64,000 nucleotides of DNA from NCBI GenBank assembly GCA_964496875.1, contig CAZCBH010000011.1, positions 38,471 through 102,470 of the forward strand. Direction: 5' to 3'. Positions 8,364-16,938 of this stretch are shown piece by piece. Every line of letters starts with the position of its first letter. The first letter of the stretch is position 1. The notes under the pieces were generated by a model. That model worked only from the letters and a program-made list of their open reading frames with translations, ran no database searches and was not told where the DNA came from. This DNA comes from RI-106 sp964496875. GTDB lineage: Bacteria > Cyanobacteriota > Vampirovibrionia > Obscuribacterales > Obscuribacteraceae. Both the position numbers and the translations under genes were made by a program.

Positions 8364-10825
8364 TTGGAAATCAAAGAATCATCGGGACAGACTTTCTTTA
8401 GCTCTTCCTGGGTCTGGACGAAGATCGCTTTGAGGCGCATGTATTTGACCCTCACTTGCGTCCAGTCCTCTTTCTCCGCCAGTTCGATGATGTCGGAGGT
8501 CAATCGAGTCATCAGTTTCATGCCTAAAGCAGCACAGGGACCCTTGACCGCGTTGGCGAAGTGAATGACCGAATCGGAATCTTTTTCATCGATGGCCAGC
8601 TGCATACATTCTATGTAAGCGGCCATGTTGGAGAGGAAGAGTCGGCTTATCTCCTCCACCTCTTCTTGTCCGTAGAGTTTGAGCATAGAGTTTATGTCGA
8701 GCGGCTCTACGTCGGAATGCAGATCTTCGTCCTCCGGCAATTCGACGTTGCCCCGGCTTTTCTCCTGGGCAGATACGATGGAGCGCTCGATTGCCTCTTT
8801 GAGCTCTTTGCGGCTGGAGCCTTTAGTGATGTAGTCATCCATACCGGCGGCGATGCACCTTTCGCGGTCGCCTTCCCGGTCATAGGATGTGAGGGCGATG
8901 ATAGGCACCCGGCGATGGGAGTAGGCTTCTGCTGTTCTGATTTTGCTGGCTGCCTCGAAGCCGTTCATAACAGGCATGTCGCAGTCCATCAAGATAACCT
9001 GATACTGCATTTTCTCCATGGCTTCCAGGGCCTCTTTACCGTTGTTTGCCACGTCCGCATCGTATCCCAGGCGCTTCAAGTGGAGTAGCAGGAGTTTCTG
9101 GTTGACGGGGATATCATCTACTACGAGAACTTTGTTATGTAGGGGCTCTTCCGAAACGGTTTCGGTGGTGCTGTAATTGACCACCATAGACTCGGAGCCA
9201 TCCCCTTCTTCGTCTCCCATGTAGCTGGCATCCAGTTCGTTGGGACCGCCGATGGCGGCATAGGTGCCCGAGGTGCGGGGTCTTCTCTTCTTGTTTTTCT
9301 TGCCGAAGAGGGTCTTCAGTAAGGATTTGCCGCCTTTGACCTCTTCTCTCTGTTTAGATTCGGGTTCGGGTTCGGGCTCGGGCTCAGGTCCTTCCTCTTC
9401 GATGCTCTCTTCGAGATGCTCGTATTCGGCTTCGATAGTATGCTCTTCTTCTTCTTCTTCTTCTTCTTCTTCTTCTTCTTCCGGCTCCAGCTCTTTTTCT
9501 GCTTGAGGAGCTTCATCTTCAACGTAGCTATATTCGGTTTCGATACTGGGCTCCCGTTCTTCGGCTACTTGTGCAGGGGCCTCTTCAGCTTCCTGCTCCT
9601 CGAACTGTTGCTCTATTTCGTTGATCTCAGCAAAAATCTGTTCGGTTTCTTTTACAGATTCGGGGTCGGTCTCGTCGTGAGCTTCTATAGATTCCGGACG
9701 AACCACTTCGTCCTCTTCCCAGGCGGAGCTGGTAGTCTCATCGTTCTGGGTGTACTCTTCCCAGAGGTTCTGACCATAGTCTTCGCTGTCCACCACTTCC
9801 GGCCAGGGAAGGTTCTCTTCTTCTTCGCCCGCACTGGCATCGGTTCTTGCTTCGGTGAGGTCGGCCATTTTTCCGAACAGAGATTCTTGTTCGGATTCGG
9901 ATGAACGCGTAGTCTCTTCGATGTATTCTTCTTCTTCTTCTTCTTCTTCTTCTTCTGGCAGCGATTCCGGATAAGACGGCACTTCAAATGAAACTTCGAG
10001 TTCTTCAGGCTCTGATTCGATTTCCGGAATCGCGCTCTTCTCTTCGCTCGTCGACAGCGATTCGGAATCTGCGTATTCCTCTTCAGTGTGACGAGCTATG
10101 GACTTTTTTAAATGACTTTGCTCCTCTTCATCTTCAGATTGGGGGGATCTGTCTGATAAAAGCCTCTGGACTCCGGTTTTGGATAACTTGCTGGCGAGGT
10201 CCTGCAACTGATCCTGGGTGCTTCCCACCTGGGCAATCTGACTGCTTATGGTCTGGCAGAGATTCTCGATGGACTCTTCCAGGACGACTTCTTCGGTGGT
10301 GTCCAGCATGAAGAGCATGGCGCCGCCGACCGAGTGATCGCTATTTAGAAACGGGGTGGCGGAGAAGGTAATCCAGCTTCCGTTGGCTTCACCGGCATGC
10401 TTGAGGTGCAGGCGCTGATCTGTGACTGCCTCTCCCGATAAGGCTATGCTCCAGGGCAGTGAATCGGAGTTGACGAAGTTACCGCTCTCGTCTTCGAATC
10501 GCAGGGACGCGTCGCTTCGGTTGAGGATGAAGTTATAGCCCAGGATTTCGCCAGCGGTCTGGTTGTGAAGCAGGAACTTGCCGTGGGGACCGATTAAAAC
10601 GGCTCCCAGAACGGAGTTCTCTAGAATTTCGCTGACTACGCCGGGAAACCTGGATAGACCCTGGTCGAGAGAGTCTGCCGAGTTCATCAATGATGATATG
10701 GCATGGGTGGCTTCTGCCAGACCCGGCCTGGCTTCCACCGATGATCTAATCGTTTCGACCGTTTCATTTAACTCGTTAAGTCTGGCTTTTAGCGACTCAA
10801 CGTGCCGACTCCAGTCATTTGTCAT
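8360..10825 (-). CDS. PAS - acidic linker - receiver - degenerate HPt signalling protein
   Basis: 821 residues. A helical N-terminus (1-60) is followed by a PAS-like domain (about 65-180). A very acidic, low-complexity linker (about 195-550) contains two poly-Glu runs and a Pro-Glu repeat. A complete receiver domain (565-685) has the acidic pair at 570-571, phosphoacceptor Asp614, Thr646 and Lys668. The C-terminal four-helix domain (about 715-815) aligns with HPt, but its His position is Asn758 (motif FANAVKG; codon 8552-8554 reads AAC). It has no histidine kinase domain. It may receive phosphate from CheA or the neighbouring HPt. The acidic linker may be an extended spacer or a charge-based interaction region. 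No similar gene name is recognised. Confidence 0.85.
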   Translation of the reverse strand: MTNDWSRHVESLKARLNELNETVETIRSSVEARPGLAEATHAISSLMNSADSLDQGLSRFPGVVSEILENSVLGAVLIGPHGKFLLHNQTAGEILGYNFILNRSDASLRFEDESGNFVNSDSLPWSIALSGEAVTDQRLHLKHAGEANGSWITFSATPFLNSDHSVGGAMLFMLDTTEEVVLEESIENLCQTISSQIAQVGSTQDQLQDLASKLSKTGVQRLLSDRSPQSEDEEEQSHLKKSIARHTEEEYADSESLSTSEEKSAIPEIESEPEELEVSFEVPSYPESLPEEEEEEEEEEYIEETTRSSESEQESLFGKMADLTEARTDASAGEEEENLPWPEVVDSEDYGQNLWEEYTQNDETTSSAWEEDEVVRPESIEAHDETDPESVKETEQIFAEINEIEQQFEEQEAEEAPAQVAEEREPSIETEYSYVEDEAPQAEKELEPEEEEEEEEEEEEEHTIEAEYEHLEESIEEEGPEPEPEPEPESKQREEVKGGKSLLKTLFGKKNKKRRPRTSGTYAAIGGPNELDASYMGDEEGDGSESMVVNYSTTETVSEEPLHNKVLVVDDIPVNQKLLLLHLKRLGYDADVANNGKEALEAMEKMQYQVILMDCDMPVMNGFEAASKIRTAEAYSHRRVPIIALTSYDREGDRERCIAAGMDDYITKGSSRKELKEAIERSIVSAQEKSRGNVELPEDEDLHSDVEPLDINSMLKLYGQEEVEEISRLFLSNMAAYIECMQLAIDEKDSDSVIHFANAVKGPCAALGMKLMTRLTSDIIELAEKEDWTQVRVKYMRLKAIFVQTQEELKKVCPDDSLISK
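9445..9481. repeat. CTT/GAA trinucleotide microsatellite inside the PAS-REC-HPt gene
   Basis: About twelve perfect CTT units on the plus strand, read as GAA (Glu) codons on the coding strand. Being a triplet, length changes by slippage would keep the frame and only alter the poly-Glu length. A second tract lies at 9926-9956, and a hexanucleotide-like Pro-Glu repeat at about 9358-9390. Confidence 0.95.
9926..9956. repeat. Second CTT/GAA trinucleotide tract in the same gene
   Basis: About ten perfect CTT units on the plus strand, coding for a second poly-Glu run in the acidic linker. The composition contrasts with the ordinary mixed codons of the flanking PAS and receiver domains. Confidence 0.95.
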
Positions 10826-10937
10826 TCTGGCTTTCCTTATGCTTGAAAACTTTGCTGTGCTAGCGCCCGATCAAAGGCTCACAAATACCTTGTACCCGCT
10901 TAAAATGGAAAGAAACATATATCTAGAGGCCTCTGAT

Positions 10938-11465
10938 TCAACCCTCTTTTTGTATTCTGCAAAGGCTGTGGTAGAGGGAATAGATTAAATTTGCCGCTTT
11001 CTGAGAATCGATTTCGACTTCTTTTGGACCGTTTTCAGTGAGGAGAGTGATCATTCTGGTGTCTGTGACGTTTGCTTCCAGGGGATTTTTCAAGGCGCCA
11101 AGAAGTCTATCGGCAAGGTAGTCTGCGGGCATGGACTTGAGCAGAAAATCATCGGCTCCGGCGTTTATTATCTCGACGACCTCTTCTGGATCGAGCACCG
11201 TGCTCATCAAAATCACTTTGATATTACCGGTGGTGAGAGAGGACTTGAGCTTGCGACAGAGTTCATAGCCGTTCATAGAAGGCATGTTGACATCAGACAG
11301 CACCAGTACCGGTCTCTCCTCTTCGATCATTGCCAGTGCCTTTTCGGCGCTCTTAGCCAGTTTCGTCTTCAACCCCTTCTTCTGGAAAGAATGCTGATAG
11401 AGCATGGCCTGGGTTACGGTGTCTTCCACCAGGAGGATATAGTCGCTATCTGAGGCTTCGGTCAT
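10938..11465 (-). CDS. Single-domain response regulator with short C-terminal extension
   Basis: 175 residues. The receiver fold spans about 8-130, with the acidic pair Glu14-Asp15, phosphoacceptor Asp58 (LVLSDVNMP), Ser85 and Lys107 (LLKSMP). The last 40 residues are an uncharacterised tail. It follows cheB by 27 nt and is the CheY-position gene of the chemosensory cluster. In Wsp systems this slot is a receiver-GGDEF protein and in Frz a double receiver; here no output domain is present. It probably takes phosphate from CheA and acts by protein contact. A gap of 112 nt separates it from the next operon gene. Confidence 0.9.
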   Translation of the reverse strand: MTEASDSDYILLVEDTVTQAMLYQHSFQKKGLKTKLAKSAEKALAMIEEERPVLVLSDVNMPSMNGYELCRKLKSSLTTGNIKVILMSTVLDPEEVVEIINAGADDFLLKSMPADYLADRLLGALKNPLEANVTDTRMITLLTENGPKEVEIDSQKAANLIYSLYHSLCRIQKEG

Positions 11466-11492
11466 GGATGCTGTATTCTCCTGCTTCCCTTT

Positions 11493-12563
11493 CTATCCCT
11501 GAGTTTTGCGAGTCTCTTCGGCCAACTGTCGCAGCAGGTCGGCGATGGACTCGGCGCTGGCTACGTGATCGGCCGCCCCCAGTTTTATCGCTTCACCGGG
11601 CATGCCATGTACAATCGAACTCTCTTTATCTTGCGCGACGGTCTTTCCACCACGTTCCTGAATGAGCTTCAGCTCCCGAGCACCGTCCCTGCCCATGCCG
11701 CTCAAGAGGATCGCTATCGCCCTGTCTCCGTAGACTTTCGAGACACTCTCGAATAGATATGAGACCGAAGGGCGGACACCGTTTATGTATTCCTGATTGG
11801 TTATTGCAAAACGACCGGAGGCGGTGATGCCTGTCTGATAGTTATCCGGGCAGACATAAGCGGTGGAGGGCTCCAGGCTTTTGCTGTTCTCCGCGATTTT
11901 TACGTTGTATCCCGTGGTGGACTTGAGCCAGCTTGCAAAGCCTTCTACAAAACCTTCGGCGATGTGCTGGGCTATTACGATAGGAACCGGGAACTGGTCT
12001 GGGAGCGCTTTTAGAATCGTTTGTATTACCGTGGGACCGCCGGTGGAGGCACCAATGGCGATGATTTTGTTCCTTTTGAAAGCTCTCAGTGAGCCAGAGC
12101 TTATCTCCCCACCGATTTGTTTTACAGCACTTTTAAGCTCTGTCAGGTCTCTTCTGGTCACCAGTTTGATCTCGGACATAAGCTTTACCGTGGAGATGAG
12201 CTGGTTCCTGAGGCGCTGGTAATCTTCGTGACCTGAGCCCACCGGTTTCTCTATGGCGGCAAGCGCTCCTGCTTCCAGCAGGTCGAAGGACTTCACCACC
12301 GATGATCTCTCGTCGACACCGCTGACTACAACAATCGGTACCGGACTCTCTTTCATGACAAAACGAGTCAACCCCAGACCATCCATCTTGGGAAGCTGAA
12401 TGTCGATGGTGATCAGGTCGGGTTTCTCTTCTTTCAAAACTTCCATGGCCTCTTCTGCCGATGCGAGAACTCTTGTCACTGAAATATCCGCATCGCTCTC
12501 CAGAATCTCTTTCAAGAGAACCTGTATCACCGGCGAATCCTCGACTATCATAACTTTTATCAA
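11493..12563 (-). CDS. cheB: Chemotaxis protein-glutamate methylesterase CheB
   Basis: 356 residues. The N-terminal receiver (about 2-125) has Asp9 and phosphoacceptor Asp54 (TIDIQLPKMDG). A linker leads to the C-terminal methylesterase/deamidase domain (about 165-350), with the Ser-His-Asp set visible as Ser173 in AIGASTGG, His200 in IAQH and Asp293 in GMGRDG. It demethylates receptor glutamates and gives adaptation together with the CheR encoded upstream. The start is a TTG just before the first beta strand; the ATG four codons later would cut into that strand. It lies 14 nt downstream of cheA. Confidence 0.96.
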   Translation of the reverse strand: MIKVMIVEDSPVIQVLLKEILESDADISVTRVLASAEEAMEVLKEEKPDLITIDIQLPKMDGLGLTRFVMKESPVPIVVVSGVDERSSVVKSFDLLEAGALAAIEKPVGSGHEDYQRLRNQLISTVKLMSEIKLVTRRDLTELKSAVKQIGGEISSGSLRAFKRNKIIAIGASTGGPTVIQTILKALPDQFPVPIVIAQHIAEGFVEGFASWLKSTTGYNVKIAENSKSLEPSTAYVCPDNYQTGITASGRFAITNQEYINGVRPSVSYLFESVSKVYGDRAIAILLSGMGRDGARELKLIQERGGKTVAQDKESSIVHGMPGEAIKLGAADHVASAESIADLLRQLAEETRKTQG

Positions 12564-12577
12564 AATTCAGATAGACC

Positions 12578-14854
12578 TCAGATCAAGCGCTCGACCATGT
12601 CGAGTAGATTGGACTTCTCGAAATTGCTTTTGACGAAATAGGCGCTGGCACCAACCTCGACGCCACGTTTTCGGTCTTCGAGGGACGCCAGGGAAGTAAC
12701 CACAATAATCGGAATATTGGGACGCTCCGACTCGTGGCGAATTTTTGCCGTGAGCTCGAAGCCGTTCATGCGTGGCATCTCGACGTCGGTGACGACCAGA
12801 TCGAACTCTGTCTGTCTGTATTTGTCGAAGCCGTCCGAACCGTCTGCTGCCACCATTACTTCATAACCTGCCGATTCGAGAATATTTTTTAGCAGCACCC
12901 TTGCGGTTATCGAGTCTTCCACTACCAGAATTCGTTTTTTCGAACGCTCTTCTCTATCCGAGGTCGTTTTGGAAAGCGGCCTGGAATCAAGCGGAGATTC
13001 GCCTGTCAGGGCGCCGACTAGATAAGGCGAGGTCAAGACATCTTTCATGTTTATAACCACGGCCAGGTCGCCGGTTTTTAGCTGGGTGGCGCCGGCGATA
13101 TTTCTGACTCTGGTCAGGGGGGCGGGCAGGTTCTTGACCGCCACCTCTTGCTCTCCGGAAACCTCTTCAACGGTGAGGGCTATGGGATAATCCGAGGTGC
13201 CTACGATAAGCGCAATCGATTCTTCGAGACTGAGCTTCGATTCGATCTGAAGAATATCCGCCAGCCTGATAATAGGAAGCAGTCGGTCGTTATAGTTCAA
13301 GGTCCATTTGCCCTGCAGCATTCGCACATCTTGATCCTGTAAACGTACTGCAGAGTTTATAGCAATGGTAGGCACCACCATGGTCTGATTGCCGATTCTG
13401 GCGGTGATGCCGACCATGGTGGCACGCCGGACCGGGACCATAATAGTGAACTTCGTCTCTTGACCGGGAATCGAAGAGATTGTGACGGTGCCGTTCAATC
13501 TCTCCACAGTCTCTTTGACGATGGTAAGACCGAGTCCCCGACCAGATATCGCGCTGACCTCATCTCTGGTCGAAAATGACGAGCGGAAAAGCAATCCGAG
13601 AATCTGTTCTTCATTGAAGTTGTCCAGCATCTCTTTGCGAACCAGTCTTTTTTCGAGCGCCGAATTCTTTATTTTCTCCACATCGATACCGCGACCGTCG
13701 TCCCGGACTTCTATTTTTACTTTGCCGCTTCCGACAGGCTCCAGCGATATAAAGACAGTAGCCGTCGGGCTTTTGCCGCAGGCGGCTCTCTCTTCTCCAG
13801 TCTCGATGCCGTGGTCGATACAATTGCGGATCAGGTGGATAATGGGGTCTTTGAGTTCGTCTAGAATATTTCTATCTATTTGAACGTCCGCGCCCTGGAT
13901 ATCCAGCTCTACTTGTTTGTTCTGTTGTTTGCCGATATCCCAGACAATGCGGGAGAGAAGATTGTTCATGATCTCGAATGGAACCATGGTGAGCTCACGA
14001 CCACGGTCGAGCAGCGAGTCGACCAGATTATGAATGGTGCGTTCGTCCGCCACCACGGATTTTTCGATAGAGTTGAGAGTCTCCAGCATCTTGGCGACGA
14101 AGCTGTCGTGCATGTCCACGAACTCTCTGAGATCCGTCAGTCTTCTGCTGTTACCTCCATTGCTGCTGTCGCTGCCTGCTTCCGTCTGGGTGAGGTTCTC
14201 TACCTCCGGTCTCAACCTCTGCCAGCGCCTGGACCACTGGTTCAAAACCGACTGAATCTCGGACAGTTCAGACAGTCGCTGTTCGGAAGCCAGTTTTGCA
14301 TAGACCAGCTCTTCGGAGAGTTTGACATAATTCTCGAGCTGTTCGACCGGAAGTCTTATCGAACCGGCACCGCTCGCTCTAGTCCTGGGAGCGCGCATTT
14401 CGGCGCTGTCTTCCTCCGGTGCTTCGTCTTTCGGGCTTACAGTGGTCAGGGGAGTGGTGACTGTCCTGTCTCCTTCCAACTCTTTGAGGGCGCTGAGCAG
14501 ATCATCGAGATCTTCTCGGAAGCCTTCTTTGCCGAGTTCGTCCACTGTTCTCTGAAACATTACTCGGGCTGTGTTCAGAATCGCCATGGTGGTATCAGAA
14601 ATTCGCGACTGCTTGTGCTTGACGAGAATCGATTCGATAAGCTGACAGCATTTTTCGACTTTGCCAAGATTTACTGCCCGGGAAGAGCCTTTTAGGCTAT
14701 GGAAGATGCGCAGTAGTTTTTCGACAGATTCGGTGGTGCTCTCCGGATTTTTGTCGATTGAAAGAAGATTGACACTGATATTTTGAAGATGCTCATTGGC
14801 TTCTTCTTTGAAAGCGGTTTGCAAAACGGCGATAAACTCCGGATCCATGGTCAT
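12578..14854 (-). CDS. cheA: Hybrid chemotaxis histidine kinase CheA with C-terminal receiver
   Basis: 758 residues, arranged as HPt/P1 with phosphorylated His52 (RIFHSLKGSS), a linker without a clear P2 domain, a dimerisation region (about 170-330), and an HATPase region with N box (NCIDHG), DDGRGID and GRGLGL. A CheW-like P5 domain (about 475-605) and a C-terminal receiver (about 637-758, phosphoacceptor in VVTDVEMPRMNG) follow. CheA-REC fusions are typical of FrzE and WspE; the fused receiver may act as phosphate sink or tune the flow to the separate receivers. It abuts the preceding cheW exactly. It is the central kinase of the cluster, coupled by CheW proteins to the cytoplasmic receptor. 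Confidence 0.97.
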   Translation of the reverse strand: MTMDPEFIAVLQTAFKEEANEHLQNISVNLLSIDKNPESTTESVEKLLRIFHSLKGSSRAVNLGKVEKCCQLIESILVKHKQSRISDTTMAILNTARVMFQRTVDELGKEGFREDLDDLLSALKELEGDRTVTTPLTTVSPKDEAPEEDSAEMRAPRTRASGAGSIRLPVEQLENYVKLSEELVYAKLASEQRLSELSEIQSVLNQWSRRWQRLRPEVENLTQTEAGSDSSNGGNSRRLTDLREFVDMHDSFVAKMLETLNSIEKSVVADERTIHNLVDSLLDRGRELTMVPFEIMNNLLSRIVWDIGKQQNKQVELDIQGADVQIDRNILDELKDPIIHLIRNCIDHGIETGEERAACGKSPTATVFISLEPVGSGKVKIEVRDDGRGIDVEKIKNSALEKRLVRKEMLDNFNEEQILGLLFRSSFSTRDEVSAISGRGLGLTIVKETVERLNGTVTISSIPGQETKFTIMVPVRRATMVGITARIGNQTMVVPTIAINSAVRLQDQDVRMLQGKWTLNYNDRLLPIIRLADILQIESKLSLEESIALIVGTSDYPIALTVEEVSGEQEVAVKNLPAPLTRVRNIAGATQLKTGDLAVVINMKDVLTSPYLVGALTGESPLDSRPLSKTTSDREERSKKRILVVEDSITARVLLKNILESAGYEVMVAADGSDGFDKYRQTEFDLVVTDVEMPRMNGFELTAKIRHESERPNIPIIVVTSLASLEDRKRGVEVGASAYFVKSNFEKSNLLDMVERLI

Positions 14855-15421
14855 CTACTGATTGACCTCCAGGGCATCTATCGAAAGAAGGCTTTCGCCG
14901 TTGATAATGATGGTTGCATCACCAGTAATACCGGCTACATACTGTCTGGGAATATTCGAAAGTATGATACTGGCCGGTTGAATGTCGTCATCGGCGATGA
15001 ATTCTAATCCGAGTACATCGTCGGTGATCAGCGCGATTTGAAAGTCTTCTCTTTTTGCGATTATCGCTTTGTCAGAACCGAGGACAGAATTCTCCTGGAG
15101 ATTGAAGAGATGACGCAGGTCAATCACCGTGGTCAGTGCCCCGCGCAAACTGATGATGCCTACGATGTAAGGCGGTGTCTCCGGAACAGGTAAGATCGAC
15201 TTCAGTTGAAAGACCTCGTCGGTATATCCGATGTCGAAAGCGAATCGCTGTTTGGCTATCTCGAAAAGAACATACTGTTTGCCCGGTGGGATAGCTGGTT
15301 TGTCCAGCGGTCTTGCCAGCTGTACTGCTCTTCTCCTAAGAATGCCGCGTCGCAAGTACTCATCGAGCTTACGCTTGAGGATTTCCTGCTGGACGTTCTC
15401 TTTACTATGCTCGTCGGTCAT
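14855..15421 (-). CDS. cheW: CheW coupling protein with N-terminal extension
   Basis: 188 residues. A basic, helical 45-residue extension precedes a CheW SH3-like domain (about 48-185) with the motifs QYVLFEIAKQRFAFDI and VGIISLRGALTTVIDLR. CheW joins CheA to receptors. Position immediately before cheA corresponds to WspD. The start overlaps the cheR stop by 4 nt and the stop abuts cheA. It is one of three CheW proteins here, which may make distinct array contacts. Confidence 0.94.
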   Translation of the reverse strand: MTDEHSKENVQQEILKRKLDEYLRRGILRRRAVQLARPLDKPAIPPGKQYVLFEIAKQRFAFDIGYTDEVFQLKSILPVPETPPYIVGIISLRGALTTVIDLRHLFNLQENSVLGSDKAIIAKREDFQIALITDDVLGLEFIADDDIQPASIILSNIPRQYVAGITGDATIIINGESLLSIDALEVNQ

Positions 15422-16935
15422 ATTTGATTGTCACCTCCGAGGCTCGAGACGATACTCTTCAATTGGCCCACTGTCAGTCCATCGGAATCCTGGACAATAT
15501 CCGCACCGGTTTTCTCTTGCAGCAGTCTGGCTACCTTGCTGAAGCATTTGCTTGATTTTTCTTTCTCCCCTCTTTGCCGGTGAAGGTTACCCAGAACGAA
15601 ATAAGCGATCACATAGGACTCGTCCAGAAAAATCGATTGGGTCAAAGAGCGAAGCGCCGCTTCATCATCGCCCATTTCGTGATGGATGGTTGCTTTGAGA
15701 TAGTACCAGCGGGCGTTTATAGTATCCTGGGCGATCAAGCGATCGCACCAATCTATGGCCGCTTCCAGATTACCCAGATTAGCAAAAGAGCGGGCGATCA
15801 AGCCCAGAGTCTCTGAGGAGTCGGAGTGCTCCATGGAGGTCGATATTTGAGGCAGGGCTTCGATAATGGTGCTGTACTTGCCCTGGTCATAGAATTCGCT
15901 CAGTTTTGATTGCAGATCCTCGAAGTCCATCTCTATAGGGGGCTCGGTGCTTTCCGGCATAGAGGACGGCGCTTCAATAAGATTGTCGATTGAAAGGCTC
16001 ATATCTTCCCGGGTGGAGCCAAAGTAAGAGTAGTTCGAATGGACGATTTTTATCGGTGCTTTCTCTTTGATGTCTATCTCTTCGACTTTCTGCATGACGA
16101 TAGCGCCGTTGAGGTTCTGCACATGAAAAAACTTTGGTGCCGGATGTGGTATCTCGCTGGGGGCTAGAAAGAGCCAACCTCCCGGACGCAAGCATTTATG
16201 AAACTTTAGCAGGGTATTGGTCACTTGTTCCGGACTGAAATAGATGAGGACATTGCGGCAGAAGATTATGTCCAGGTTATCGGTGCCGTTGATAATAGAA
16301 GGATAGCCGTCCTCGGCCAGATTCAGCATGGCGAAGTCGACCCTGGATTTTACCTCTTCTTTCAAGGCATAGGTTTCGTCTTCTCGTATGGTGAAATACT
16401 TCTCCTTGATGAAAGCCGGGATGTCTCGGAAGGACCAGCGTCGGTAGATGCCGGAGCGGGCGACTTTCAGGCTCTGCTTGTTTACATCCGTGGCAAGAAT
16501 TCGAGCTTCGATAGGACCTACTTCGCCTCGGAAATCGGAGAGGACGGTCATGGCGGTCATGGCGATAGAGTAAGGCTCTTCGCCGGACGAGCAGCCGGCG
16601 CTCCAGATAGAGAGTCTCTCTCCAGGCTTTTTTCTTTTCAGGACCTCCGGCAAAATACTTGCTTTCAGTACAGAGTAGCTCATAGCGTCTCGGAAGAAAT
16701 AGGTCTCTCCGATGGTGAGATAGAGAGCCATATAGCTTACCGCTTCGTTGTTCTCGCCGCCTCGAATCAAGGATGCTATGAATTCGCTGGGTTCCTCGAA
16801 ACCGGCTTCGGCGGAGGCAAGCAGCACTCGCTTTTCGAAGTCCTCCAGCCTCGATTGCGAAATCCGATGACCGAGATGCAGCTCAACCCATTCTCTCATC
16901 GTATTTAACAGGCTTTCGGAGATACTCTTACTCAT
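15418..16935 (-). CDS. cheR: Chemotaxis methyltransferase CheR with C-terminal TPR
   Basis: 505 residues. The methyltransferase region (about 1-280) shows the CheR motif GETYFFRD (76-83), SAM-binding WSAGCSSGEEPYS (111-123) and NLDIIFCRNVLIYF. An acidic linker leads to about four TPR units (about 350-490). CheR-TPR fusions are characteristic of FrzF and WspC. It methylates receptor glutamates and the TPRs may restrict access or bind partners. The start is 3 nt from the receptor gene and the stop overlaps the following cheW by 4 nt. Confidence 0.95.
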   Translation of the reverse strand: MSKSISESLLNTMREWVELHLGHRISQSRLEDFEKRVLLASAEAGFEEPSEFIASLIRGGENNEAVSYMALYLTIGETYFFRDAMSYSVLKASILPEVLKRKKPGERLSIWSAGCSSGEEPYSIAMTAMTVLSDFRGEVGPIEARILATDVNKQSLKVARSGIYRRWSFRDIPAFIKEKYFTIREDETYALKEEVKSRVDFAMLNLAEDGYPSIINGTDNLDIIFCRNVLIYFSPEQVTNTLLKFHKCLRPGGWLFLAPSEIPHPAPKFFHVQNLNGAIVMQKVEEIDIKEKAPIKIVHSNYSYFGSTREDMSLSIDNLIEAPSSMPESTEPPIEMDFEDLQSKLSEFYDQGKYSTIIEALPQISTSMEHSDSSETLGLIARSFANLGNLEAAIDWCDRLIAQDTINARWYYLKATIHHEMGDDEAALRSLTQSIFLDESYVIAYFVLGNLHRQRGEKEKSSKCFSKVARLLQEKTGADIVQDSDGLTVGQLKSIVSSLGGDNQI

Positions 16936-16938
16936 TAT

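Noticed and set aside
9264..9522. Plus-strand Ser-rich and minus-strand Lys-rich frames over the CTT tract
   Set aside because: They are other-frame readings of the trinucleotide repeat within the PAS-REC-HPt gene.
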